DNA from: JAXGZG01 sp040771825 | GTDB lineage: Bacteria; Bacillota; Sulfobacillia; Fermentithermobacillales; Fermentithermobacillaceae | NCBI GenBank assembly: GCA_040771825.1 | Contig: JAXGZG010000001.1 | Span: 124,001-188,000 of the forward strand | Reading direction: 5' to 3' | Length of the DNA: 64,000 nt | Shown here: positions 32,113 through 40,608 of the stretch, in pieces | How the letters are laid out: each line of letters begins with the position of its first letter | Position numbering within the stretch: position 1 is the stretch's first letter | Position numbers and translations under genes: made by a program | Notes under the pieces: model-generated | What the model was told of the DNA's origin: nothing | Databases searched by the model: none | What the model saw: the letters and a program-made list of their open reading frames with translations, nothing else

Positions 32113-32430
32113 TTGGACCTGCGGATAGAGGATCATCCGATTCTCAGCTTTCCAGAGAAGAAGAAAGTGTGTTTTTACTGGCATGGTCAAGAGATGGTAG
32201 GGTATGAAGGCGAACCCATTGCCAGCGCTCTGCACGCATCGGGAGTCAAAGTACTGCACAGAAGCCTCGTGCTCCAGAAGCCCAGAGGTTTTTATTGTGC
32301 CATTGGGAACTGTTCGTCCTGCCTAGTGGTAGTTGACGGAGTCCCCAATATCCGTGCTTGCACTGAGAAACTCAGAGAAGGCATGCACGTTGAGCGGCAG
32401 GATGGTCCTGGACCTGCCCCCAAAGTTTAG
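32113..32430 (+). CDS. [2Fe-2S] subunit, HcnA / hydroxyproline dehydrogenase gamma-like
   Basis: A 105-aa ferredoxin-like subunit. Cys62, Cys67 and Cys70 (CAIGNCSSC) with Cys83 give the CX4CX2C...C pattern of plant-type [2Fe-2S] domains found as small subunits in HcnABC and hydroxyproline dehydrogenase complexes. TTG 32113 is the start, with AGGAGG (32099-32104) 8 bases upstream. It begins a five-gene operon with two flavoproteins, a 4Fe-4S protein and a BFD-like protein. It should move electrons from the catalytic subunit toward an acceptor. The substrate is unknown. Confidence 0.8.
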   Translation: MDLRIEDHPILSFPEKKKVCFYWHGQEMVGYEGEPIASALHASGVKVLHRSLVLQKPRGFYCAIGNCSSCLVVVDGVPNIRACTEKLREGMHVERQDGPGPAPKV

Positions 32431-32442
32431 GAGGTGAAGCGG

Positions 32443-33546
32443 GTGAAAGAGACACAGCTTGCAGTCGTCGGAGCGGGACCGGCGGGCATATGTGGAGCGT
32501 TAGAAGCCGCTTCACACGGAGTAAAAGTTACAGTAATCGACCGCGCTGACGTTATCGGCGGTCAACTCATCAAACAGACTCACAAGTTTTTCGGCTGGCA
32601 CAAGGTCTCTGCGGGCACTCGCGGCATCATCATTGCCACCGATCTCGCCAAAGAGATGGCCCAGAACCCAAACATCACGTTTCTCTCTGATACGGAAGTC
32701 CTCGGTTACTATTCAGACGGAGTACTGCTTCTTGAGACCCCTCAGGGAATCGAGCGCTTGAAGTGCGACACTACTCTGGTAGCCACGGGCGCTGTGGAGA
32801 AAACCCTTCTGTTCCCGGGCAACGACCTTCCCGGAGTGTACGGAGCAGGGGCAGTCCAGACTCTTATGAACGTTCACGGCGTGAAACCGGGACAGTCCGT
32901 ACTTATGGTAGGGTCAGGTAACATAGGACTCATCGTCAGTTACCAGCTTACTCAGGCCGGAGTCAAAGTCGCTGCTCTGGTAGAGGCGGCGCCCGGCATC
33001 GGCGGATACGCAGTTCACGCATCGAAAATCCGTAGGCTTGGGATTCCCATCCTCACCGGTCACAGTGTGAAAGAAGTCTACGGCCAAGAGCAGGTCGAAG
33101 GAGCCACCATATGGAAGCTCGACGCCAAGTGGCAGGGCATCGCTGGAACCGAAGAGGATGTCAAAATTGACGTGGTCTGTATCGCCACCGGTCTGACTCC
33201 CCTCTCAGAACTCCTGTGGCAAGCAGGGGCCGAGATGGTATACGTTGGGGAACTTGGGGGGTTCGTGCCGCTCCATGACGAGAACATGGAGACCACCGCT
33301 AAGGGCGTGTTTGTGGCCGGAGACGCTGCAGGCATTGAGGAAGCTTCCACTGCCATGGCAGGCGGAAAACTTGCGGGTCTCTGCATCGCTGCTAGCCTCG
33401 GCAAGATTGAGGGCGAAGCCTTTACGTCCAAGCGCGACGAAATCCGAGGCGAGCTCCAGGGCCTCCGTTCGGGACCTACCAGTGCTAAGATAGTCGCTGG
33501 TCAGGAGCAAGTTAGAAAGCTGTTGGAAAAGAGGGTGAGTTCTTGA
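32443..33546 (+). CDS. FAD/NAD(P)-binding flavoprotein subunit (HcnB / PDH-alpha-like)
   Basis: A 367-aa two-dinucleotide-binding-domain flavoprotein. GAGPAG (10-15) binds FAD, GSGNIG (157-162) binds a second nucleotide, and ATGAVE (115-120) is the conserved linker motif. In HcnB and related alpha subunits a C-terminal BFD-type [2Fe-2S] domain is fused; here that domain is absent and a separate BFD-like gene lies two genes later. GTG 32443 gives correct SD spacing (AGGAGG, 8 bases), rather than GTG 32434. The gene is 12 bases after the previous one and overlaps the next by 4 (TTGA). Confidence 0.85.
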   Translation: MKETQLAVVGAGPAGICGALEAASHGVKVTVIDRADVIGGQLIKQTHKFFGWHKVSAGTRGIIIATDLAKEMAQNPNITFLSDTEVLGYYSDGVLLLETPQGIERLKCDTTLVATGAVEKTLLFPGNDLPGVYGAGAVQTLMNVHGVKPGQSVLMVGSGNIGLIVSYQLTQAGVKVAALVEAAPGIGGYAVHASKIRRLGIPILTGHSVKEVYGQEQVEGATIWKLDAKWQGIAGTEEDVKIDVVCIATGLTPLSELLWQAGAEMVYVGELGGFVPLHDENMETTAKGVFVAGDAAGIEEASTAMAGGKLAGLCIAASLGKIEGEAFTSKRDEIRGELQGLRSGPTSAKIVAGQEQVRKLLEKRVSS

Positions 33547-34040
33547 GCGACGCAACTCTCATCTCTACGGGCGTACCACAAGCGTCGGATCTAGCTAAAG
33601 TCACACCCCCGCAAGAGCGCAGGGAAAAGGGACCGGTTGTGATGATCGAGTGTTTCCAGGAGATCCCCTGCGACCCGTGCGCCTATAGCTGTCGCTTTGG
33701 CGCCATCAAAGAATTTGAAGATATCAACAACATTCCGGAGACTGACTGGGACAAGTGTACAGGCTGTGGGCTTTGCGTTGCCGCGTGTCCCGGACTGGCC
33801 ATTTTCGTCATAGACGAGAGCGCCAAAGATGGAACCTGCCGCATAGCCATGCCTTATGAGCAGGTACCGTTGCCTGTTAAGGGTCAGGAAGTTGACCTTC
33901 TGGATAGAGCCGGAGCCGTTGTCGGCAAGGGAACTGTTGACCGGGTAATCCCCGGGAAAAAGCCCCAAGGTACTCCCGTAGTGTGGGTCAAGGCCGCGAA
34001 GGATCTCTCCCTCGTTGCCCGGAACCTGCGCACGGTGTAG
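33543..34040 (+). CDS. Ferredoxin-type 4Fe-4S protein of the dehydrogenase operon
   Basis: A 165-aa iron-sulfur protein. One cluster is CTGCGLCVAACPG (Cys72, 75, 78, 82). A second group, Cys37, 43, 46 and 50, precedes it with irregular spacing and may bind another cluster. It resembles electron-transfer subunits that accompany flavin-dependent dehydrogenases of amino and imino acids. TTG 33543 overlaps the previous stop (TTGA), so the two are translationally coupled, and GAGGGTG gives a good SD. It ends 15 bases before the BFD-like gene. Confidence 0.85.
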   Translation: MSDATLISTGVPQASDLAKVTPPQERREKGPVVMIECFQEIPCDPCAYSCRFGAIKEFEDINNIPETDWDKCTGCGLCVAACPGLAIFVIDESAKDGTCRIAMPYEQVPLPVKGQEVDLLDRAGAVVGKGTVDRVIPGKKPQGTPVVWVKAAKDLSLVARNLRTV

Positions 34041-34055
34041 GGAGGCTAGCTGACC

Positions 34056-34340
34056 ATGAAGGAAGAAGACATTATCGTCTGTCGTTGTGAGGACGTTACT
34101 CTGGGGGACATTCGGAAAGCTATCAGTGAAGGCGCTACCACCATGGACGAGATCCGCAGGATCACCAGGGCTGGTATGGGTCCTTGCCAGGGACGCACTT
34201 GCCGGCTTCTTATTGCGGCCGAGCTCGCGAGGTCTCAAGGCAAACCGGTAGCCGAGATACCGCCCTCGACCTTTAGGCCACCGACGAAGGCCGTCAAGAT
34301 GGGCGATCTGGCGGCGGCCGCTAACAAGGAGGAGGAATAG
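34056..34340 (+). CDS. BFD-like [2Fe-2S] protein
   Basis: A 94-aa protein with the BFD-like pattern VCRCEDVT (Cys9, Cys11) and GPCQGRTCR (Cys44, Cys49), which binds a [2Fe-2S] cluster. In HcnB and proline dehydrogenase alpha subunits this domain is the C-terminal part of the flavoprotein; here it is a separate gene. It follows the ferredoxin-like gene by 15 bases (GGGAGG SD) and precedes the catalytic flavoprotein by 2 bases. It likely docks on the HcnB-like flavoprotein and completes the electron path. Confidence 0.85.
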   Translation: MKEEDIIVCRCEDVTLGDIRKAISEGATTMDEIRRITRAGMGPCQGRTCRLLIAAELARSQGKPVAEIPPSTFRPPTKAVKMGDLAAAANKEEE

Positions 34341-34342
34341 CC

Positions 34343-35491
34343 TTGAGACCTACAGCTGATGTAGTAGTCGTCGGAGGAGGCGTAGAAGGTGCCGCCGCGG
34401 CTTATAACCTCCTCAAAGCCGGATTCAAGAATGTAGTGGTCTGTGAGAAATCGACTTTCGCCAACGGCTCGACCGGACGCTGCGGAGCCGGTGTCCGCGA
34501 GCAGTGGGGTTCCGAAGGGAACTGCCGTTTGGCCCAGGCCGCTCTCGACATTCTTGAGGGACTCCAGGATGAACTAGGTTATGACCACGATCTGGAGTTT
34601 AAGCAAAATGGGTACCTGATGCTGGCCTACACGGAAAAAGAGTGGAGCCAGTTTTTGAAGAACGTAGAATTGCAGCACGGGCTCGGCATCAGGTCGCAAT
34701 CGCTGACGCCCCAGGAGGCTACCAAGATCGTCCCTCAGCTCAACACTGAGGGGATGTACGGGGCAACCTTCGATGCTAGGGACGGTCACGCAAACCCGTT
34801 CCACACCACTAGAGCTTATCTGAAGGCTGCTGAGCGACTCGGTGGGGAGGTTAATTTCTTCACTGAAGTCACCGACATCAAAGTAGAGAAAGGCAAGATA
34901 CAGGGCGTTGTGACCAGCAAGGGCGGGATAGCGACTCCTATGGTCGTCAACACCGCCGGTCCTTGGGCGAAGCAGGTAGGAGCCATGGCCGGAGTAGATC
35001 TGCCTCTGTACACTCAGAGACACCAGATCCTAGTTACCGAGCCCGTAGGCTTCTTGCTTGGACCGATGCTGATGTCCTTCTCGCTGGGCATTTACTGTCA
35101 GCAGACGCCTCACGGGTCACTGGTGATGGGTATCGGCGATCCCAGCGAGCCCAAGGGCTATGATATTGGGCAGTCCTGGCAGTTCCTGCACGAGATGAGC
35201 AGGATCATGTGCAGACTGATGCCGCCTCTGAAGGAAGTCAGAGTGGTCAGGCAGTGGTCGGGGCTCTACACCATGACGCCTGATGCTCACCCGATCCTTG
35301 GCGGGGTACCGGGTCTCGAAGGTTACTATCAGGCTGTGGGCTTCAGTGGACACGGGTTCATGCTTGCACCTATCGTCGGGCAACTTCTTGCCCAGATTAT
35401 GAGCGGCGGCAAGCCATCTATCGATATCGGCGATCTAGACCTGGGCAGGTTCGCGAGAGGCGACTTGCGTGTCGAACCGTCGGTAGTGTAG
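34343..35491 (+). CDS. DAO-family FAD oxidoreductase (catalytic subunit)
   Basis: A 382-aa FAD-dependent amino-acid oxidoreductase of the DAO family. The dinucleotide motif GGGVEG (11-16) starts the protein, and the C-terminal region GLEGYYQAVGFSGHGFMLAP closes the FAD site, as in sarcosine oxidase beta, D-proline/hydroxyproline dehydrogenases and HcnC. Together with the preceding four genes it forms a membrane-associated or soluble dehydrogenase that passes electrons to Fe-S clusters rather than oxygen. TTG 34343 follows GGAGGA and is 2 bases after the BFD-like gene. The substrate cannot be assigned from sequence; glycine, sarcosine, proline and hydroxyproline are candidates. Confidence 0.85.
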   Translation: MRPTADVVVVGGGVEGAAAAYNLLKAGFKNVVVCEKSTFANGSTGRCGAGVREQWGSEGNCRLAQAALDILEGLQDELGYDHDLEFKQNGYLMLAYTEKEWSQFLKNVELQHGLGIRSQSLTPQEATKIVPQLNTEGMYGATFDARDGHANPFHTTRAYLKAAERLGGEVNFFTEVTDIKVEKGKIQGVVTSKGGIATPMVVNTAGPWAKQVGAMAGVDLPLYTQRHQILVTEPVGFLLGPMLMSFSLGIYCQQTPHGSLVMGIGDPSEPKGYDIGQSWQFLHEMSRIMCRLMPPLKEVRVVRQWSGLYTMTPDAHPILGGVPGLEGYYQAVGFSGHGFMLAPIVGQLLAQIMSGGKPSIDIGDLDLGRFARGDLRVEPSVV

Positions 35492-35574
35492 CCGAAATAC
35501 GTGTGAGCACCACAAGTACCCAGTACCACGGGCACTAGCGAGAGATAAAGTATAGGGCTTCCAAGGGTTTTGCA

Positions 35575-35591
35575 GGATTCTTCCTGAATCC
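35575..35591. promoter_or_regulatory. Palindrome upstream of the CdaR-type gene
   Basis: GGATTC-TTCCT-GAATCC is a perfect dyad with six-base arms, 44 bases before the start of the regulator gene. It is a candidate autoregulatory operator. Confidence 0.35.
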
Positions 35592-35599
35592 GGCGAACT

Positions 35600-35627
35600 C
35601 TCTCCCAACACGGTTTGTTTGGGGGAG
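35600..35627 (+). promoter_or_regulatory. Hairpin covering the Shine-Dalgarno of the CdaR-type gene
   Basis: CTCTCCCAACA (35600-35610) pairs with TGTTTGGGGGAG (35616-35627), about eleven pairs with one bulge and one wobble, around CGGTT. The 3' arm contains the SD GGGGGAG, so folding would reduce translation of the TTG-start gene at 35635. Confidence 0.45.
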
Positions 35628-35634
35628 GCATCCC

Positions 35635-36822
35635 TTGGAAGCCCAGTCTATTGTGGAAGACCTGGCTGCGGTCATAGAGCGGCCCATCACTCTGGAAGAC
35701 GCTTCAGGGCACCTGATTGCCTATTCGGTCCACGATGTGCCTGTAGACACTGTTCGTTTGGAGACGCTCCTTCGAAAAGGTATTTCGGTTTCCACCAGAG
35801 AGGCGCTGACTAGCAGAGGCGTGTACCGGCTCATAGACGGAAAGGGCGGCATCACTATGGTACCGGGCATACCGGAGATAGACTTCGAACCAAGGGTGGC
35901 CATGGCCATCAGGCGCGGTTCAGAGGTGCTCGGGTATCTGTGGGTTGCCTACGGTTCGGATCCGGTTCCCGCCCAAGCGGAGCAGGCCATTCTTGAGGCG
36001 GCGCGGCTCTTAAGCAGGGAGCTGGGGAAGTCCCGTCCGGAGGAAGCGACTTGGTCTCTTAGGCAAGAATCGGACCTAGTTAGGGACCTTGTGAGCGGAG
36101 TCTTAAGCGATGATTCGGCGGGTCGGGTAAGGGCGCGCGAGGCAGGCTGGCAGATAGTGCCCTGGTTTCAGGTGCTAGTCGTGCGTGAGGGGCCGGGAGC
36201 AGGGAAACCGGTGTCCTGGGGCCTTAGGGAGTTGCAGTCAGCCATTGGGGATGATTTCGTGCACCCCCTGGCAGGGTTTGTGGGCGGCGATGGGGTTATG
36301 GTTCTGTCAGGCTCAAATCACAGGCTCCGAGAGGGGATGGCCTCTAGGGTGAATGCTCGGCTATCTCGAGATGGCCTGCCTTTGGCGATGGTTGGGGTTG
36401 GCAGCCTCTATCAGAGCGTTGGCGACATACACGAATCCTACGGGGAAGCCATAAAGGCTATTGACCTAGGGACTAGAGTGAGTCCAAAGGCGGTGTATCT
36501 AGAGTACGAGTCGCTGGCACCCTACGATCTTCTAATATGCATGGCAGGCTGCCCCATGTGCGGGTCTTACGGCAGGGAGCGGATTGAGAAGCTCATGGCC
36601 TACGATGCCATGCACGGTCAGAACCTCGTGGAAACCCTTGAGGCGTATTTAGACTGGTACGGCAGAAGGAGGAAAGCTGCTTCGCGGTTGAACATTCACC
36701 CCAACACCCTTGACTACAGGATACGGAAGGCATCGGAGCTTATGGATCTGGATTTGGACGACCCCAGCGTAAGGCTGACTCTTCACATCTGGACAAAGGC
36801 TCTCTTGGTGTCTAGGCAGTGA
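35635..36822 (+). CDS. CdaR/PucR-family transcriptional regulator
   Basis: A 395-aa regulator. It has an N-terminal sensory domain (TLEDASGHLIAYSVHDVP), a middle GGDEF-derived region with VGVGSLYQSVGDIHESYGEA, and a C-terminal HTH-30 (RKAASRLNIHPNTLDYRIRKASEL, about 342-365). This is the CdaR/PucR layout, whose members control uptake and catabolism of sugar acids, purines or amino acids near their own gene. TTG 35635 follows GGGGGAGG. It lies 143 bases after the dehydrogenase operon on the same strand, so control of that operon is likely but inferred. A clear hairpin terminator follows. Confidence 0.85.
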   Translation: MEAQSIVEDLAAVIERPITLEDASGHLIAYSVHDVPVDTVRLETLLRKGISVSTREALTSRGVYRLIDGKGGITMVPGIPEIDFEPRVAMAIRRGSEVLGYLWVAYGSDPVPAQAEQAILEAARLLSRELGKSRPEEATWSLRQESDLVRDLVSGVLSDDSAGRVRAREAGWQIVPWFQVLVVREGPGAGKPVSWGLRELQSAIGDDFVHPLAGFVGGDGVMVLSGSNHRLREGMASRVNARLSRDGLPLAMVGVGSLYQSVGDIHESYGEAIKAIDLGTRVSPKAVYLEYESLAPYDLLICMAGCPMCGSYGRERIEKLMAYDAMHGQNLVETLEAYLDWYGRRRKAASRLNIHPNTLDYRIRKASELMDLDLDDPSVRLTLHIWTKALLVSRQ

Positions 36823-36842
36823 CAGGATTATGGCCAAAGAGC

Positions 36843-36866
36843 GTGGGCAGTCTACTGCCCGTTTTC
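36843..36866 (+). terminator. Intrinsic terminator after the CdaR-type gene
   Basis: GGGCAG (36845-36850), loop TCTA, CTGCCC (36855-36860), then GTTTTC. It lies 20 bases past the regulator's stop. Confidence 0.65.
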
Positions 36867-36941
36867 ATCTGAAGCACCCCAAACGGAAAGGATAAGAGAC
36901 AGATCACTTCGACCATAGGATGGTACGGGGAAGGTGCTGTC

Positions 36942-37292
36942 TTGGACATTAACCTGCCTGAGGCTCTAGAGTCAGATTTTCGCGAGGCGTTGGCCTGTTT
37001 GGAAGCAAACGCTCCCAATGCTTCGGCCATGATGTGTCGGAGGCTTGTAAGCCGACTCGCAGTCACCAATGGAGCCGATACAGAAGCGACTACCGGACCT
37101 CAACTGGATTTCCTCAAGAAGCGGCACATCATCGGCGACGACGTCTACCAAGCCGCGAAACTGGTGAAGGTACTGGGCGATGAGGGTGCTCATCCTCCCG
37201 ATGAAGTGACCATGGATGAAGCACGGCAGGCGGTTTCCGCCACCAAAGAGATTCTGGAAGCTCTAAAGTCCGGCGGGCCAGAAGGGCGGTAG
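36942..37292 (+). CDS. DUF4145-like small protein
   Basis: A 116-aa helical protein. The pattern PEALESDFREALACLEANAPNASAMMCRRLVSRLA, then a C-terminal LGDEGAHPPDEVTMDEARQAVSATKEILEAL, is the DUF4145 layout, a HEPN-related fold often found with restriction or defence genes. Alone it may be a domain remnant or a stand-alone regulator. TTG 36942 is assumed, with GGGGAAGG at 10 bases. It converges with the glycosyltransferase-methyltransferase gene. Confidence 0.65.
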   Translation: MDINLPEALESDFREALACLEANAPNASAMMCRRLVSRLAVTNGADTEATTGPQLDFLKKRHIIGDDVYQAAKLVKVLGDEGAHPPDEVTMDEARQAVSATKEILEALKSGGPEGR

Positions 37293-37329
37293 AAAATCCG
37301 CCTGCTGATAGGCTCATGGTGAACTCGCC

Positions 37330-38751
37330 CTATGAAGAGGACTCAAAGAGTGTTTCTCCGGCGGACCTTCTTGGGTGACTCATTGGCTCCGCTATCAGCA
37401 TGAACTCTTCCGAGTAGTGGGTTGGGCGGTATTGCCTGCCTGCGTACTGCCGTAAGTCTGGCTCTCTTTGGGCTGTAGCGCCAGAGATGGGTTCTGGCTC
37501 AGGGTCGAGTACCCCCTGGGCATACTCTTTGGGGATAGACAGGAGCCTGTCTATGAGAGGGTTTGTCTCTGGGTCAGGAAGGTTAAGGAACCGCAGTTCC
37601 CTCACTCTGAATCCCGAGTCCCAAAACCAACCTAGTGCCTTGTCAGGTGAGGCTGATGGCCCCCATGCCGGCCTGGGATAGGTGCATGGTTCTGTGGCGA
37701 ACAGCAGCGGCAGAATTCTGTGGGTTGACCACGAGTTCCTGACGATGGCCATGAGCTGCGAATTGTCCGCCATGAGGGCTCTCGTCTGCCTCAGGAACTT
37801 CCTGGGGTTGGGCGATGCTTCCAGACACCACGGAGCCAGTACCAGGTCAAAACGCCCGGGGGAATCCAAGTCTGCCGGAACGTCTTTCATTTCCTTCAGT
37901 ATCAGCGCCTCATCGTTGCCCGACAAATGGGTCAGTGCGACTTTCTTGAGACCCCGATCCGGCTCCAGCCCCGTTACGTTTGCGGCTCCTCCCCACAGGG
38001 CTTCCAGGAGCGTCGCGCCTGCCCTACACCGAAGGTCAAGGACCCGTTTTCCCTGGGGTTCAGTCATCTCGGCAAATTCTGGGCGGGGGTAAGCGAAATA
38101 GGGGTCATCGACTCCCCATTTTGAGCAGAAACGACTAGCAGTAGAGTCCAGAACGTACTGGGGATAGTTTCTGTCACTGGGAAAGCTGTTGTGGACCAAG
38201 GTGTCTCCGGCCAAATATACCTTGCGGCCCAAGAGGGCGGCTTTTAGGCAGATGTCGTCATCTTGGAACCTACCCGGGCACAAAGCGTCATCGAATCCTC
38301 TTGTTTCACCGAATAGTTCGCGGCTGATGAGCATGGCGTCAGATCCTACGCTAACTGCCGGTCGCCATTTGAAAGGGTTCCGTCTATTGGGCCTTCCTCC
38401 GGTGGAACCTTGACAGCACATAGGCCCCACGATTCCCGCTCCAGTTTTTTCTATGCAGGACAGCATGTTTGTGAGCCATCCGGGTGTCACTACTGTGTCG
38501 CTGCTCATGAACATGAGGTACTTGCCTTGGGCCCCGGCAGCGACCCGGTTCTTTACGCTGAATGGGTTTCTTCTGGATTCTTTGCGAACCAGGGTGAAGT
38601 TGTCTCGTCCGGTAACCACATCGTTCATCCCGTCAAACGGAGATTCTGTAGCTAGGATCTCGTGTTCGTCCGGCGTAAACTCGGCGAGGCTTTGGAGGCA
38701 CAGCCGGGTCCTTTCGAAGTCATCCGATGTGACCACGATAATGCTTACCAA
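37330..38751 (-). CDS. Fused GT2 glycosyltransferase and SAM methyltransferase
   Basis: A 473-aa protein in two domains. Residues 1-215 are a GT2 (GT-A fold) glycosyltransferase: VSIIVVTSDDFERTRLCLQS, the nucleotide-sugar segment KYLMFMSSDTVVTPGW (a DxD-like position) and GRFQDDDICLKAALLGRKVYL. Residues 235-400 resemble a class I methyltransferase: RVLDLRCRAGATLLEALWG and a later VLAPWCLEASP. The SAM motif has Arg-Cys in place of the usual Gly-x-Gly core, so binding is uncertain. TTG 38751 has GAGGTGA 6 bases upstream. No polysaccharide genes are adjacent, so its substrate is unknown. Confidence 0.75.
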   Translation of the reverse strand: MVSIIVVTSDDFERTRLCLQSLAEFTPDEHEILATESPFDGMNDVVTGRDNFTLVRKESRRNPFSVKNRVAAGAQGKYLMFMSSDTVVTPGWLTNMLSCIEKTGAGIVGPMCCQGSTGGRPNRRNPFKWRPAVSVGSDAMLISRELFGETRGFDDALCPGRFQDDDICLKAALLGRKVYLAGDTLVHNSFPSDRNYPQYVLDSTASRFCSKWGVDDPYFAYPRPEFAEMTEPQGKRVLDLRCRAGATLLEALWGGAANVTGLEPDRGLKKVALTHLSGNDEALILKEMKDVPADLDSPGRFDLVLAPWCLEASPNPRKFLRQTRALMADNSQLMAIVRNSWSTHRILPLLFATEPCTYPRPAWGPSASPDKALGWFWDSGFRVRELRFLNLPDPETNPLIDRLLSIPKEYAQGVLDPEPEPISGATAQREPDLRQYAGRQYRPTHYSEEFMLIAEPMSHPRRSAGETLFESSS

Positions 38752-38881
38752 GGGCGGTCACCTCACGTCAACATCCTATGAGGTGTCGCCGCCTGTGGCT
38801 ACCCAACGTTAGCGGGTCTGCCATCGAGCCCACTGCCCCTCCTGAGATGGGTTCTCCGGGTTTCGCGGCCACAAGACCGAG

Positions 38882-38910
38882 TTTCCTTTCGCCGTTCCCC
38901 GTGATATAGT
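38882..38910 (+). promoter_or_regulatory. Promoter of the serS T-box leader
   Basis: TTTCCT (38882-38887) and TATAGT (38905-38910) are spaced 17 bases apart. The start of transcription would be near 38917, at the beginning of the T-box leader. Confidence 0.45.
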
Positions 38911-38916
38911 CTTCCA

Positions 38917-39197
38917 AAGCCCGTGAAGGGGACGGTAGGCGTTATCGGGGTTCAGAGAGTCGCTGTTAGGTGAGAGGCGATCCCCCATGCGCCGGTAGCA
39001 CCCCCGAGGCGCGCGTCGGAAAACTTTGCGGCCAGCCAAGAGGTTCCCAGGGGCCATAACTCCGGGCCGAAAGCAAGTATGATGCGACGGTCGGCCCCGT
39101 TAGAGGCGTCGAGGCGGCCATATTTGGCGGCGCATCAAGGTGGCACCACGAGAGCAGGTCAATCTCGTCCTTGGAGATTGCCTGCTCTTTCTGTCTT
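38917..39197 (+). promoter_or_regulatory. T-box leader (tRNA-sensing) upstream of serS
   Basis: A leader of about 280 bases with a long stem I region and the T-box sequence AAGGTGGCACCACG (39137-39150), close to the consensus AGGGTGGNACCGCG. A strong intrinsic terminator follows at once. Uncharged tRNA-Ser should stabilise the antiterminator formed by the T-box sequence, which would otherwise pair into the terminator. I did not assign the specifier codon with confidence. The layout is classic for tRNA-synthetase control in Firmicutes. Confidence 0.85.
39152..39197 (+). terminator. T-box-controlled terminator
   Basis: GAGCAGG-CAATCTC pairs with GAGATTG-CCTGCTC (39174-39187), fourteen pairs with one bulged base, followed by TTTCTGTCTT. 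It overlaps the T-box element's 3' side. Confidence 0.85.
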
Positions 39198-39295
39198 ACT
39201 AGGTTGGCTGCCGGGAAAGGACTGCGGCTTGGGCGCTTACGGTAGAAGCGGCAGTCTCGAAGCGGTACGCCGAGACATCACAGGAGGGATGAGTC

Positions 39296-40567
39296 GTGTT
39301 CGATGTTGAGATTCTGAAGAAGGATCGGCCCCTTGTGGAGGCGATGCTCAGGAAGCGTAGACAAGAAGCGCCTCTGGATAGGATCCTGTGTCTGGAAGAA
39401 GATAGGATCCGACTGGTGCGAAGCATCAACTCCCTGAGAGAGGAGAGGAACTCTATCTCAGCCCAAGTCAAGGGCTGCAGGGACGCCGAGTCGAGAGAGA
39501 AGCTAATCGAGTCCAACCGGGATATTCGCGCCAAAGTTGCTGATGCCGAAGCCCAGTTGGCCGGAGTCACCGCCGAGATTCGGGATTTGGTCATGTGGCT
39601 TCCTAACATGCTGGCTCCTGACGTTCCTTACGGAGAAGACGAGTCGGGCAATGTGGAAGTCCGCCGTAACGGGGAGCCAAGGACCATGGAGTTTCCCGTG
39701 AAAGACCACGTTGAGTTGGGCGAAGGTCTTGGCATACTGAGTATGTCCATGGGCGCTAAGACCTGGGGTACCCGGACCTACTATCTCAAGCGGGACGCTG
39801 TTTTCCTTGAGTTTGCCCTAGTGAGATACGCCCTGGATCTTCTGGGGGCAGAGGGTTTCGTCCCCGTGATTCCCCCGGTCATGGCTCGTTCCGATGTCCT
39901 TCTGGGGACTCGTCACTATCCGTTCTTCAAAGACCAGATCTACCGCATCCAAGGCGAGGACTTGGGGCTTGTGGGCACTTCTGAGATTCCCCTAGCGTCC
40001 ATGCATAGCGGAGACATCCTGGATGAAGCGGATCTGCCCCTGAAGTATGCGGGTTTTTCTCCATGCTATCGGACGGAACTGGGTTCGGGGGGACGGGATA
40101 TTCGCGGTCTGATCCGCACCCACCATTTCGACAAGGTCGAGATGTTTGTGTTCGATAAACCCCAATGTTCTGAGGACACCCTTGAGTACATGGTCTCGCT
40201 GGAAGAGCGTATTTACCAGGGGCTTGGTATCCCGTATAGGGTGATGAAAATGTGCTCCGGAGACCTTGGGCCAGTGGCCTACAAGAAGTACGATCTGGAG
40301 TTTTGGAAGCCGGCGGATCGGGTCTACAGGGAGATCACTTCTTGCAGCAACTGCACGGATTTCCAGGCTAGAGGGCTCAACATTCGGTATAGGCCGAAAG
40401 ATGGCGGCAAGCCCGATTTTGTGCATACCTTGAACGGTACCGGAATCGCCATAGGGCGGACTTTGGCCGCTATCTTGGAGAACTTCCAAGAGGCAGATGG
40501 GTCTATTACTGTTCCCGAGGTGCTGAGACCCCACATGCCCGGCGGCAGGGAGAGGATCGGTCCCTAG
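39296..40567 (+). CDS. serS: Seryl-tRNA synthetase
   Basis: A 423-aa class II synthetase, typical length. The N-terminal coiled-coil arm (about 30-105) is followed by the catalytic core: VGTSEIPLASMH, motif 2 around PCYRTELGSGGRDIRGLIRT, and motif 3 NGTGIAIGRTLAAILENFQ. GTG 39296 follows AGGAGG at about 8 bases. It is under T-box control. It converges with the H+-pyrophosphatase gene 41 bases away. Confidence 0.97.
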   Translation: MFDVEILKKDRPLVEAMLRKRRQEAPLDRILCLEEDRIRLVRSINSLREERNSISAQVKGCRDAESREKLIESNRDIRAKVADAEAQLAGVTAEIRDLVMWLPNMLAPDVPYGEDESGNVEVRRNGEPRTMEFPVKDHVELGEGLGILSMSMGAKTWGTRTYYLKRDAVFLEFALVRYALDLLGAEGFVPVIPPVMARSDVLLGTRHYPFFKDQIYRIQGEDLGLVGTSEIPLASMHSGDILDEADLPLKYAGFSPCYRTELGSGGRDIRGLIRTHHFDKVEMFVFDKPQCSEDTLEYMVSLEERIYQGLGIPYRVMKMCSGDLGPVAYKKYDLEFWKPADRVYREITSCSNCTDFQARGLNIRYRPKDGGKPDFVHTLNGTGIAIGRTLAAILENFQEADGSITVPEVLRPHMPGGRERIGP

Positions 40568-40608
40568 GGTTGGGCATGTACATGTACGGGCGTTGCGGGA
40601 CTCTTTGG

